From Chryseobacterium lathyri (GTDB lineage: Bacteria > Bacteroidota > Bacteroidia > Flavobacteriales > Weeksellaceae), in NCBI RefSeq assembly GCF_030812195.1, contig NZ_JAUSSF010000003.1, positions 868,001 to 932,000 on the forward strand: DNA of 64,000 nt, written 5' to 3'. The translations under genes were made by a program, and so were the position numbers. Shown here piece after piece: positions 24,918 to 33,642 of the stretch (position 1 is its first letter; each line of letters opens with the position of its first letter). Under the pieces are notes generated by a model. That model saw nothing but the letters and a program-made list of their open reading frames with translations. It did no database searches and was not told the DNA's origin.

Positions 24918-25781
24918 TTAGTTGAATTCAGCAAAAGACTGCTGGATGCTCATAGCGATCTCGTCGATCTTATAAGTTAATCCATCAATTTTAGAAGTAA
25001 AGTAATTGTAAAGGATAATCGCGATAGCTGAAGTACCAATACCTAATGCCGTGTTGATCAAGGCTTCGGAGATACCTGTAGAAAGTGCAGCAGCATCCGG
25101 AGTACCACCACCTGAACCTAATGCAAAGAATGCTTTGATCATCCCGATTACAGTTCCTAAAAGTGCGATTAGTGTTGCTACAGTACCTAAAGTAGAAAGA
25201 ATCATCATGTTCTTTTCAAGCATTGGCATTTCAAGAGTAGTAGCCTCTTCGATAGCTTTGTTAAGAGCTACCATTTTTTGCTCTTTATTTAAAGTAGTAT
25301 CGTGAGAAAGTGCTTTGTAAGTAGTAAGACCTTCTTTCACTACGTTACCTACAGATCCTTGTTGTCTGTCGCACTCTTCTAAAGCTTCATCAATTTTGTT
25401 TTGATTCAATAAGCTTCTTACTTGTACTACGAAGTTGTCTAAGTTTCCTTTTCCAGCAGCCTTACCTAGTACGAAATATCTTTCAAAAGAGAAAACGATT
25501 ACAGTAATCATGAAAGTAATCAAGATTGGTACGATAACCCCTCCTTTGTAGATAATACCTAAAAACGATTCTGGGTGAATGTCTTTTCCATCAACACTTG
25601 AGAAAGCTACAGATCCGCCACCTAGCTTTTCTGCGTCTTTAAAGTTTCCTGGGTTCCCAAGAACAAATAAATAAATACAAACTCCTATAACGAATAAAAT
25701 AGGAATAATAACAGCCGGGTTTAAACCTCCTGCTTTTCTAGCAACTACTTGCTCATCATTTTTTGAAACATTCATTTCCAT
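24918..25781 (-). CDS. exbB: ExbB/MotA/TolQ proton channel subunit
   Basis: 287 residues with an extra N-terminal membrane helix (GLNPAVIIPILFVIGVCIYLFV) and a small periplasmic loop before the usual three ExbB helices. Conserved blocks are PILITFMITVIVFSFERYFVLGKA, EMPMLEKNMMILSTLGTVATLIALLGTVIGMI, and the last helix (GISEALINTALGIGTSAIA). It forms the proton channel with ExbD. It is the first gene of the operon. A start two codons downstream (25775) is equally possible. Confidence 0.93.
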   Translation of the reverse strand: MEMNVSKNDEQVVARKAGGLNPAVIIPILFVIGVCIYLFVLGNPGNFKDAEKLGGGSVAFSSVDGKDIHPESFLGIIYKGGVIVPILITFMITVIVFSFERYFVLGKAAGKGNLDNFVVQVRSLLNQNKIDEALEECDRQQGSVGNVVKEGLTTYKALSHDTTLNKEQKMVALNKAIEEATTLEMPMLEKNMMILSTLGTVATLIALLGTVIGMIKAFFALGSGGGTPDAAALSTGISEALINTALGIGTSAIAIILYNYFTSKIDGLTYKIDEIAMSIQQSFAEFN

Positions 25782-25831
25782 ATTTAACTAAATTATATTG
25801 TTTTAAAATTTTACAGGGTGTAAATTAAAGG

Positions 25832-25839
25832 CAAAATTA
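25832..25839 (-). promoter_or_regulatory. -7 promoter box (TAATTTTG) of Ton operon
   Basis: Minus-strand TAATTTTG, 50 bases before the exbB ATG. No well-spaced -33 seen. The rest of the gap up to leuS (25782-26021) is AT-rich with no other signal. Confidence 0.4.
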
Positions 25840-26021
25840 ATTAAAATGCAAGAGTCTTAAATAAACATTTTGCATTTTTCTGATAAAGAAAATTTAATAC
25901 GATTTCGATATAATAATTATTTTAAATTATTTTATTTATTTTTCTCAATTTTAACATTTGAGTTAGAAATTTAAAAAAATAAAACCCTCATTTTTTTTAA
26001 TTTGCCAATGTTAACTTTTTT

Positions 26022-28835
26022 TTAAATTACGATATTCACAATACGGTGATGCACAACGATGATTTTTTTAGGTGTTTTACCCTCCAAAATCGGCTGCATT
26101 CTTTCATCCGAAATCACCAAATCTTCGACTTCCTTGGCTGATAACTGAGCGGAAAGTGAAATTTTGAACTTCATTTTACCATTTACACTTACCGGATATT
26201 CAATTTCATCTTCTACTAGGTATTCCTCATTCAATATAGGGAATTTCTCAAATTCCACAGATTCTTTATTTCCCAGCAAACTCCAAAGCTCTTCGCAGAT
26301 GTGTGGTGCATACGGAGAGATGATAACGGCTAATGGTTCTAAAATATTGCGTTTGTTGCATTTTATTTTTTGCAGTTCGTTTACAGCAATCATAAATGAA
26401 GATACAGAGGTATTGAATGAGAAGTTCTCAATGTCATAAACCACCTTCTTTATCAGGGTATGTAAAACTTTGTATTCTGCTTTTGTAGGTTCTTCATTGG
26501 AAACTTCAAAAGTATCACCGTTGAAATACAGGTTCCAGAATTTCTTGAGGAAACCATATACTCCGCTTAGCCCTTGTGTATTCCATGGCTTGGACTGCTC
26601 TAAAGGTCCTAAGAACATTTCGTACAGTCTTAATCCGTCTGCTCCGTATTCTTCACAGATATCATCAGGATTTACAACATTGTATTTGGACTTGGACATT
26701 TTTTCCACTTCACGGTCTGTGATATATTTTCCGTCTTCCAGGATAAATTCTGCATTGGCATAGTCTGGCCTCCAGGCTTTAAAAGCTTCAGTATCCAATT
26801 CATCAGAGGTTCCTTTTAATAAGGATACATCAACATGGATCTTTTGAGTCTGATAATTACCTGCCAGGTTTTTAGAAACATATTGATTGGTTCCGTCAAT
26901 TCTATACACAAATGCACTCATTCCCAAAATCATCCCCTGATTGATCAGTTTCTGGAAAGGTTCATCATTATTAATATAGCCTCTGTCCTTTAGGAACATG
27001 TTCCAGAAACGGGAATATAATAAGTGGCCGGTTGCATGCTCGCTACCTCCGATGTATAAATCTACCTGTCCCCAATAATCTGCCAGTTCTTTTTTAACAA
27101 AAACCTCCTGATCATTCGGATCCATATATCTAAGGAAATACCATGAGCTTCCAGCCCAACCCGGCATAGTAGATAATTCCAATGGGAATATAGTTTTATC
27201 ATCAATCAGATCTGTAGATACTACCTTCTGATGAGCCTCATCCCATGCAAACTCTTTTGCATTCCCTAATGGCGGATCACCATCTTCGGTAGGAAGATAT
27301 TTTTCAACTTCAGGAAGTTCCAGCGGCAAAGCAGAAACCGGAAGTGTGTAAGGCATTCCTTCCTTATAATATATAGGAACCGGTTCGCCCCAGTAACGTT
27401 GTCTTGAAAAAATAGCGTCACGCTGTCTGTAGTTCGTGGTTCCGTGGCCGATTCCCTTCTTTTCAATAGCATCAATTATTAATGCCTTTGCCTCGTCGTA
27501 ATTTAAGCCGTTTAAGAAATCCGAGTTTACGCAAACGCTTGTTTTAGAATCAAAAGATTTTTCCTGAACGTCTTCATCAGTTTCAACAACTTTTTTAATT
27601 TCTAAATTAAATTTCTTCGCAAATCTGTGATCACGCTCATCATGTGCAGGAACCGCCATTACAGCACCTGTTCCGTAACCCATCAATACATAATCTGAAA
27701 TATAGATCGGCATTTTCTCGGCACTGAAAGGATTGATAGCATAACTTCCCGTAAAGGCGCCGCTCACGTTCTTCACGTCAGACATCCTGTCTCTTTCCGT
27801 TTTCTTGGAAGTTTCTTCTATATAAGAATCTACTTCTGCTTTCTGAGCTTCTGTAGTAATAGTATCTACCAAAGGATTTTCAGGAGCCAGCACCATAAAT
27901 GTTGCTCCGAAAATAGTGTCAGGTCTTGTTGTAAATACCTCAACGATCTCGTCATGACCTTCTACCTGAAACTGAACCTGTGCTCCCTGGGATTTCCCGA
28001 TCCAGTATTCCTGGGCATCTTTAAGAGGCTGCGGCCAGTCTAATGTATGAAGTTCCTGCAATAATCTTTCGGAGTATGCAGAAATCCTCATGCTCCACTG
28101 CATCATTTTCTTCTGGAATACGGGGAATCCTCCTCTTTCGGATTTTCCGTCTTTTACCTCATCATTCGCCAATACGGTTCCCAGAGCCGGGCACCAGTTT
28201 ACGGTAGTTTCTGCTCTGTAAGCCAGACGGTAATTTAAAAGGATATCTTCTTTATCAAGATCTGAAGACTCTTTCCATTCTTCTGCCGTGAAATTTAATT
28301 CGTCGTTTTGATTGGCATTTAATCCCTCGGTCCCTTTTTCTTCAAAATGTTGAATTAAAGTATTGATAGATTCCGCTTTGTCTGTGTTTTTATTATACCA
28401 TGAATGATACAGCTCGATGAAGATCCACTGTGTCCATTTATAATAAGATGCGTCTGAAGTTCTTACTTCTCTGCTCCAGTCGAATGAAAAACCGATCTTT
28501 TTTAGCTGCTCCTCATATCTGTTGATATTCTCTTCAGTAGTGATTGCCGGATGCTGCCCTGTCTGGATCGCATACTGCTCAGCAGGAAGGCCGAAACTGT
28601 CGTATCCTACCGGGTGAAGAACATTAAACCCCTGATGTCTTTTATATCTCGCATAAATATCTGATGCAATATACCCGAGCGGGTGCCCCACATGAAGCCC
28701 TGCTCCGGATGGATACGGAAACATATCGAGAACATAAAATTTAGGTTTGTCTGTGTTATTGGAGGTTTTGTAGGTTTGATTTTCCTCCCAGTACTTCTGC
28801 CACTTTTTTTCTATCTGCTGATGATCGTAAAACAC
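26022..28835 (-). CDS. leuS: Leucyl-tRNA synthetase
   Basis: 937 residues, class Ia. HVGHPLG near residue 48 is the HIGH motif, EKMSKSKYN near residue 705 is the KMSKS loop, and the editing (CP1) domain lies between (FTTRPDTIFGATFMVLAPE, GTGAVMAVPAHDERD). It charges tRNA-Leu and hydrolyses mischarged products. The protein is longer than E. coli LeuS because of insertions such as a charged helical block near residues 150-200. Monocistronic by spacing. Confidence 0.97.
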   Translation of the reverse strand: MFYDHQQIEKKWQKYWEENQTYKTSNNTDKPKFYVLDMFPYPSGAGLHVGHPLGYIASDIYARYKRHQGFNVLHPVGYDSFGLPAEQYAIQTGQHPAITTEENINRYEEQLKKIGFSFDWSREVRTSDASYYKWTQWIFIELYHSWYNKNTDKAESINTLIQHFEEKGTEGLNANQNDELNFTAEEWKESSDLDKEDILLNYRLAYRAETTVNWCPALGTVLANDEVKDGKSERGGFPVFQKKMMQWSMRISAYSERLLQELHTLDWPQPLKDAQEYWIGKSQGAQVQFQVEGHDEIVEVFTTRPDTIFGATFMVLAPENPLVDTITTEAQKAEVDSYIEETSKKTERDRMSDVKNVSGAFTGSYAINPFSAEKMPIYISDYVLMGYGTGAVMAVPAHDERDHRFAKKFNLEIKKVVETDEDVQEKSFDSKTSVCVNSDFLNGLNYDEAKALIIDAIEKKGIGHGTTNYRQRDAIFSRQRYWGEPVPIYYKEGMPYTLPVSALPLELPEVEKYLPTEDGDPPLGNAKEFAWDEAHQKVVSTDLIDDKTIFPLELSTMPGWAGSSWYFLRYMDPNDQEVFVKKELADYWGQVDLYIGGSEHATGHLLYSRFWNMFLKDRGYINNDEPFQKLINQGMILGMSAFVYRIDGTNQYVSKNLAGNYQTQKIHVDVSLLKGTSDELDTEAFKAWRPDYANAEFILEDGKYITDREVEKMSKSKYNVVNPDDICEEYGADGLRLYEMFLGPLEQSKPWNTQGLSGVYGFLKKFWNLYFNGDTFEVSNEEPTKAEYKVLHTLIKKVVYDIENFSFNTSVSSFMIAVNELQKIKCNKRNILEPLAVIISPYAPHICEELWSLLGNKESVEFEKFPILNEEYLVEDEIEYPVSVNGKMKFKISLSAQLSAKEVEDLVISDERMQPILEGKTPKKIIVVHHRIVNIVI

Positions 28836-28841
28836 TTTATT

Positions 28842-28876
28842 ATAGATATTAGATGTTAGATATTAGATGTTAGATT
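28842..28876 (-). repeat. Array of TTAGANN heptamers upstream of leuS
   Basis: Five units with a 7-base period: ATAGATA, TTAGATG, TTAGATA, TTAGATG, TTAGATT. It lies in the leuS leader region, directly upstream of the start codon. Confidence 0.8.
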
Positions 28877-28900
28877 TTTTCACTCCCATTCTAATTTTCA

Positions 28901-28908
28901 CAAAAATA
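28901..28908 (-). promoter_or_regulatory. -7 promoter box (TATTTTTG) for leuS
   Basis: Minus-strand TATTTTTG upstream of the heptamer array, 65 bases before the ATG; no clear -33. Confidence 0.4.
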
Positions 28909-28965
28909 ATGATTTTAAAAGAAATGGAAATTTTAATTTTTGATTAATTCAAGAATGTCCTTCAA

Positions 28966-28992
28966 CAAAAAATCCCATCCGGAGATGAGATC
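28966..28992 (-). terminator. Terminator of lipocalin-like gene
   Basis: Minus strand ATCTCATC/GATGGGAT stem (with G-T pairs) followed by a T-run, 25 bases after the stop. Confidence 0.75.
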
Positions 28993-29016
28993 TGTATTTA
29001 GGTATGTATATTTTAT

Positions 29017-29490
29017 TTACTGAGGAATTCTCTTCATTGTAAATGTTCTTGTTTTATATACAGTCGGATCCTGAGTCTCTTCTCTAAATGCAATGTTTAA
29101 GGTAGCATCATTAAGAGTAATTATCTTACCATTGGATGGTTCTACAATACCCTGATACTTAACTATTACTGTTTTTGCACTTTTATCATACGTGTAGGTG
29201 AAATTTCTGTCTGACGTAATAGCACATTGTGGAGTTGTACCAATTTCTCCCCATTCAGTTCTTTTTCCGGCTGCCTCAGTATTAAATCTCCATCTGGAGT
29301 CTTTCTGACAGTCGGTATATGTAATAAGATCTGAAACAGGCTCTTCACCAACTTCTACAGTAGTAACTACTTCTTTCAACGGCTGCCAAACGCCTACAAG
29401 AGGATATTCCATCTCATTATCATCATCATCATTACATCCTGTAGCTACAAATAATGATAAACCTGCAAATAGTAATGCTAATTTCTTCAT
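29017..29490 (-). CDS. Lipocalin-like lipoprotein
   Basis: 157 residues from the ATG at 29490. A lipoprotein signal (LLFAGLSLFVATGC) is followed by an Asp/Asn run (NDDDDNEMEY) and a small beta-rich domain beginning LVGVWQPLKEVV, with DCQKDSRWRF in the middle and ending RTFTMKRIPQ. This is the layout of Bacteroidota lipocalin-like (lipocalin_4/5) surface or periplasmic lipoproteins. Acidic residues right after the Cys resemble the lipoprotein export signal reported for Bacteroidota surface lipoproteins, so surface exposure is possible. Ligand unknown. Confidence 0.75.
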   Translation of the reverse strand: MKKLALLFAGLSLFVATGCNDDDDNEMEYPLVGVWQPLKEVVTTVEVGEEPVSDLITYTDCQKDSRWRFNTEAAGKRTEWGEIGTTPQCAITSDRNFTYTYDKSAKTVIVKYQGIVEPSNGKIITLNDATLNIAFREETQDPTVYKTRTFTMKRIPQ

Positions 29491-29663
29491 ATATAAAATT
29501 TTCAAGGCTTAAAATTATAATTTTTTTGATTTATATCATCATTTTTTATGAAAAATAATTTTGATAAAGTATTTTTCTGAAAATTTTAGAGTATTAGCCC
29601 TCAAAACAGCCATTATTTAACAAAATATTGAATCCCAGTTTCCCCTCTATCTATTAAAAAAAC

Positions 29664-29671
29664 TATTTTTG
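29664..29671 (+). promoter_or_regulatory. -7 promoter box (TATTTTTG) for acyltransferase operon
   Basis: TATTTTTG lies 15 bases before the ATG at 29687; an in-frame TTG at 29669 is within the box and is unlikely to be the start. Confidence 0.55.
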
Positions 29672-29686
29672 CAGAAAGAAACAAAA

Positions 29687-30664
29687 ATGCAGAGTATAAC
29701 GAAAAATAATTTTGACTTCATCCGTGTTCTCCTTGCCTTCATTGTCTTTGTAGGACATTTGGGAGCTTTAAGTGATTCCAGCCGCCTTACTTTTTTAACA
29801 CACAGTCCTGTAGAAGTTGCCGTTTTTTCGTTTTTTGTTGTCAGCGGATTCCTTATTGCAAGGAGCTACGAGAGATCTTCCAGCCTGAAAAGCTATGCAA
29901 AGAAAAGGTTCAACAGGATCGTGCCTGCTTATTTGCTGGTTATATGCCTCTGCACCATTCTTCTGAGCCTGGTAAGTACCTTGTCTTTTTCTGATTATTT
30001 CGGGAACATAGAGGTTTATAAATATTTTTTCTGGAACTCTATTTTCATGAATTTCATGGCTCCCTCCCTTCCCGGAGTATTCGGAAATGAAGCTGTAAAT
30101 GGTGCTTTATGGACACTAAAAATTGAAATATGCTTTTATGCTGCCGTTCCACTGATCTTCTTATTATTCGGAAAGAATAATAAATACAGGAATACCAGCC
30201 TGATTGTTCTGTACTTTCTCTCTCTGTTATTTCTCAATTATTTTGAAATGACCGGGAAAGCTGCTATTTCCAGACAGCTGCCGGGCTCACTGTGCTATTT
30301 TATTGGCGGAATGCTGATTTATTTTCATTTTGAAAAATTCATCAAGTATAAAAACATCCTGTTTATTATTGCTCTCATAACGGTTTGGATAGACCTGATC
30401 TTACATATCAAATTATTCTCTCCCATTATGATCAGTATTATTGTACTATATATCGCATATTCACTTAAATTCCTGAACAATTTTGGAAAATACGGAGATT
30501 TCACTTACGGTATTTATATATTCCATTTTCCTATTATCAGGGTATTTGCTACGCTTGGTTTTTTTGCCAACTACAATCCTTTTTTTATGAGTTTTGTATG
30601 TATGCTCGTCGTTATCGGAGTAGGAATTGCATCATGGCATCTTTATGAGAAAAAATTTTTATAA
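29687..30664 (+). CDS. Acyltransferase family 3 membrane protein (OafA-like)
   Basis: 325 residues and about ten hydrophobic segments. The opening NNFDFIRVLLAFIVFVGHLGAL carries the family's conserved Arg and His, and FSFFVVSGFLIARSY and GALWTLKIEICFYAAVPL are typical. These enzymes O-acetylate surface sugars. It is followed 22 bases later by a glycosyltransferase and then an unknown helical protein, so the three probably decorate a surface glycan together. Confidence 0.9.
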   Translation: MQSITKNNFDFIRVLLAFIVFVGHLGALSDSSRLTFLTHSPVEVAVFSFFVVSGFLIARSYERSSSLKSYAKKRFNRIVPAYLLVICLCTILLSLVSTLSFSDYFGNIEVYKYFFWNSIFMNFMAPSLPGVFGNEAVNGALWTLKIEICFYAAVPLIFLLFGKNNKYRNTSLIVLYFLSLLFLNYFEMTGKAAISRQLPGSLCYFIGGMLIYFHFEKFIKYKNILFIIALITVWIDLILHIKLFSPIMISIIVLYIAYSLKFLNNFGKYGDFTYGIYIFHFPIIRVFATLGFFANYNPFFMSFVCMLVVIGVGIASWHLYEKKFL

Positions 30665-30686
30665 TTTTACCCCAGTAAAAACGCAA

Positions 30687-31442
30687 ATGAACGACTTAGT
30701 CTCCATCATCACTCCTTGTTACAATTCTGCCGAATTCATCGAAGAAACGATACAATCTGTTCTAAACCAGACCCATCACAACTGGGAATGGCTGATCACT
30801 GATGATCTTTCTAAAGACAATACCGTAGAAATCATAAGAAAATACAATGATCCCAGAATAAAATTACAGGTCCTTGAGAAAAACGGCGGTGCCGGAAATG
30901 CAAGGAACAACAGCCTGGAAAGGGCTACAGGACGATATATTGCCTTTCTGGATTCTGATGACTTCTGGTATCCTGAATATCTGGAAACGATGACCGGTTA
31001 CATGCAGGAAAACAATGTCGAGCTGGTCTACTGCAATTATTCAAGATGTAATGAGCAGTTACAGCCTGTTTTGAAAGACTTCATGGCGGATAAAGTGGTA
31101 ACCTTCTCTAATCTCCTAAAAACCTGCAGACTGGCCCCGGTTTCTACCATGTACGATACCAAAAGAGTTGGAAAATTTTTATTTCCCATAAAAAGCAAGC
31201 GTGAAGATCATGTCATGTGGCTGAATCTTTTAAAAGTAATTCCTGAAGGGATACCTATCAATAAAACCCTGGCAAAATACAGGATGCGTGAAAACAGCGT
31301 TTCCCGAAAGAAAAAAAACATCATTAAAGATCAGTATCTCGTATATAAAGATTTTATGGGATTTTCTACGGTGAAATCATTTTACTATACAGCCAATTGG
31401 GCTATTAACGGGTTCCTGAAATATTCTAAAATTTTTAATTAA
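30687..31442 (+). CDS. Glycosyltransferase family 2
   Basis: 251 residues from the ATG at 30687. The GT-A fold is clear: VSIITPCYNSAEFIEETIQSVL, WLITDDLSKDNT, NGGAGNARNNSLERATGRYIAFLDSDDFW (DSDD metal site). Donor sugar and acceptor are not predictable. An upstream in-frame start at 30627 lies within the acyltransferase gene and adds residues unlike the family. The stop overlaps the ATG of the next gene by one base (TAATG). Confidence 0.92.
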   Translation: MNDLVSIITPCYNSAEFIEETIQSVLNQTHHNWEWLITDDLSKDNTVEIIRKYNDPRIKLQVLEKNGGAGNARNNSLERATGRYIAFLDSDDFWYPEYLETMTGYMQENNVELVYCNYSRCNEQLQPVLKDFMADKVVTFSNLLKTCRLAPVSTMYDTKRVGKFLFPIKSKREDHVMWLNLLKVIPEGIPINKTLAKYRMRENSVSRKKKNIIKDQYLVYKDFMGFSTVKSFYYTANWAINGFLKYSKIFN

Positions 31443-32068
31443 TGGAATATTCAAAAGAGTTTAAGGCAGCATTAAGTGCTTTTTCCAACGTAGAAAAAGA
31501 CCGTCTTATTTTCAGGCTACTGAGGAAGGATAAACTTTTATCTAAAAAACTGTATTTCGAACTGATCGATCAGGAAACTACAGATGATAAAAGAAATGCG
31601 ATGGAAGAAAATGTTGCAGAACAGGTTCTTCTAGCCTCGAAATATGTTGGAAATGCCAAATATTTCCTTACCATTATTCGAAAACTGAGCGCAGAGATAA
31701 CGGAACACATCAAAATAACCACAGATAAATTCGGGGAAGTATCTCTGAACCTTTTGCTGGTTAACAGAATTCTGGATTCCAACAGTGATTTCAGCAGACA
31801 GAGATTCGATAATGTTTACAAACTCTACATTTATATCATTAATAAAGTATTCAAGGCACTGGTATTAACCAAGAAGCTGGATGAAGATTATTGGATGGAG
31901 ATTGATGAGCTTTTGAGAGAAACAAAAAGTAAAATTTCCGAAAATCATTATTTGCAGAAGCTTTGTATCAATAATGGATTAGATATCAACTGGCTTGAAT
32001 CCGATAATATTCCGGACAATATAGAGCAGATCATGAAAGATACCAAAAGCCAGGGGTTTTTAAGATAA
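31442..32068 (+). CDS. Uncharacterised all-helical protein
   Basis: 208 residues with no signal peptide or membrane segment; the composition suggests helices throughout (KEFKAALSAFSNVEKDRLIFRLLRKDK, DNVYKLYIYIINKVFKALVLTKK). I do not recognise a domain. Related flavobacterial proteins are, as I recall, sometimes labelled dUTP nucleotidohydrolase, but none of the dUTPase motifs are visible here. Coupled to the upstream glycosyltransferase by a one-base overlap, and it overlaps the convergent waaA gene by 9 bases. Confidence 0.7.
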   Translation: MEYSKEFKAALSAFSNVEKDRLIFRLLRKDKLLSKKLYFELIDQETTDDKRNAMEENVAEQVLLASKYVGNAKYFLTIIRKLSAEITEHIKITTDKFGEVSLNLLLVNRILDSNSDFSRQRFDNVYKLYIYIINKVFKALVLTKKLDEDYWMEIDELLRETKSKISENHYLQKLCINNGLDINWLESDNIPDNIEQIMKDTKSQGFLR

Positions 32069-33292
32069 AATTTTTCGGACAATCAGGTTGGTGGCATCAG
32101 GTTTCTCATCTACAAATTTTCGGGCATTGTCAGACATTTCTTTAAGTTCTTCCTCATTGTTCAGGAGAAACAGTACAAAATCTGCCGCCGCATATTCTTC
32201 TGTAAAAGATTTCCCTCCGTAATATGCAATAAGGTCGTCCGCTTCAGGATTTTTTCTATAATGATTCCCAAAGATCACAGGAGTACCAAATGTTGCAGCT
32301 TCCAAAATATTGTGCAGTCCTGCATCATGAAAACCTCCGCCTACCACAGCCACATCTGCATATGAATAAAGTCTGGACAATAAACCAATGCTGTCGATGA
32401 TTAAAATCTGATATTTAGAAACAGGAAACTCTGCTTTATCTATTTGGCTGTACAGTAATGCTTCAGGAAAAAGACTTTTTAAATGCCCCACTCTTTTGAG
32501 ATCATGGGGAGCAATAATCAATTTCAAATTTGCATTCATTCTGAAAATCGTAGAAGCGATCTTTTCTTCAGCCTGCCACGAACTTCCGAATACAACAGAC
32601 TGATGTTCTCCTATAAAGTCCGAAATAAATTTAACATGATTGTCCCTTGCCCTAAGCTGTTTCACTCTGTCGAATCTTGTATCTCCTGTCACTGAGGAAT
32701 TGGTCAGACCTATATTCTTAGCCAATGCAAAAGAAAAAGCAGTTTGATGAAAAAACCAGTCTACATTTTTTCTGAGCTGTTTTACAAACCACTTTCCATA
32801 GGAAGTAAAGAAGGCCTGTCTTTCATAAAACAAAGCAGAGATCACATAGATCTTAGTGCCTTTCTGTTTCAATTCAGCCAAAAGGTGATACCAGTAATCA
32901 TATTTCACTGTAAAGAACAATTCCGCATCAAACTGGGAAATAAATTCCTTTATAATACTCTTTTTATCGAAGGGAAGATAGCAGATTACATCCGCGATAT
33001 GTTTCTTTTTTACAACATTTTCATAACCGGACGGGGAAAAGAAAGTGACAAGGATCTTATGTTCTGGAAGTTTCTCTTTCAGCTTTTCCAAAACCGGAAG
33101 CCCCTGTTCATATTCGCCGAGACTGGCCGCATGCATCCAGATCACCTTGTCTGAGGGCGAAAATTCAGTTTTTACTTTGTTTAAAGACTGCTTTCTTCCT
33201 TCAACTCCTTTTTTAGTTTTATCATTAAACCAAGAGAAAACTTTCATTCCGAAGATGAGCAGGCTAATAAATATGTTGTATAGGAAAGACAT
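32060..33292 (-). CDS. waaA: 3-deoxy-D-manno-octulosonic acid (Kdo) transferase
   Basis: 410 residues, GT30. The N-terminal membrane anchor (NIFISLLIFGMKVFSWF) is followed by IWMHAASLGEYEQGLPVLE, which includes the catalytic glutamate region, then FGSSWQAEE and NILEAATFGTPVIFGNHYRKNPEADDL. It adds Kdo to lipid IVA on the inner face of the cytoplasmic membrane. With lpxB at 1-2 kb this is the second lipid A/Kdo gene in the window. A minus-strand group (waaA, cupin, DUF1648, NlpC/P60, O-methyltransferase) follows the same direction. Confidence 0.95.
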   Translation of the reverse strand: MSFLYNIFISLLIFGMKVFSWFNDKTKKGVEGRKQSLNKVKTEFSPSDKVIWMHAASLGEYEQGLPVLEKLKEKLPEHKILVTFFSPSGYENVVKKKHIADVICYLPFDKKSIIKEFISQFDAELFFTVKYDYWYHLLAELKQKGTKIYVISALFYERQAFFTSYGKWFVKQLRKNVDWFFHQTAFSFALAKNIGLTNSSVTGDTRFDRVKQLRARDNHVKFISDFIGEHQSVVFGSSWQAEEKIASTIFRMNANLKLIIAPHDLKRVGHLKSLFPEALLYSQIDKAEFPVSKYQILIIDSIGLLSRLYSYADVAVVGGGFHDAGLHNILEAATFGTPVIFGNHYRKNPEADDLIAYYGGKSFTEEYAAADFVLFLLNNEEELKEMSDNARKFVDEKPDATNLIVRKILS

Positions 33293-33297
33293 TTAAT

Positions 33298-33642
33298 TTA
33301 TTTTTCGATTTCAATTCGGTCATTATAAGTAGATGGACTGGAAATAACCAGAAACTCCAATTCATCCTTAGATTCGTTGGAAATAAAATGTTTTGATTTG
33401 GGTTTAACAGCAATACTTTCTCCCGCCTGTACTGAAAACTTTTTATCATTAATATCAAATACCGCCTCGCCTTTTAGAATATAAAAAACCTGTTCTGCCA
33501 CTTCATGGAAATGCAGTTTCTCAACAGTTCCGGCAGGCATTTTTTCCTGTTTTACAGAAAGATGGCGGGAATCGTTTAGAATCCAGCTGTCACAGCCCTT
33601 CCCCCAGATATAATGTGCTGAATTATCTTTAGAATATATCAT
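33298..33642 (-). CDS. Cupin-domain protein
   Basis: 114 residues, a single cupin barrel. Motif 1 is KLHFHEVAEQVFYILKGEA and motif 2 is ESIAVKPKSKHFISNES; the HxH...E...H ligands fit a metal site. Short stand-alone cupins bind small ligands or act as isomerases and dioxygenases; the substrate is unknown. Its ATG overlaps the stop of the DUF1648 gene by four bases, so it is coupled. Confidence 0.85.
   Translation of the reverse strand: MIYSKDNSAHYIWGKGCDSWILNDSRHLSVKQEKMPAGTVEKLHFHEVAEQVFYILKGEAVFDINDKKFSVQAGESIAVKPKSKHFISNESKDELEFLVISSPSTYNDRIEIEK

Noticed and set aside
28842..28876. CRISPR array
   Set aside because: Units are 7 bases with no spacers; no cas gene in the window.
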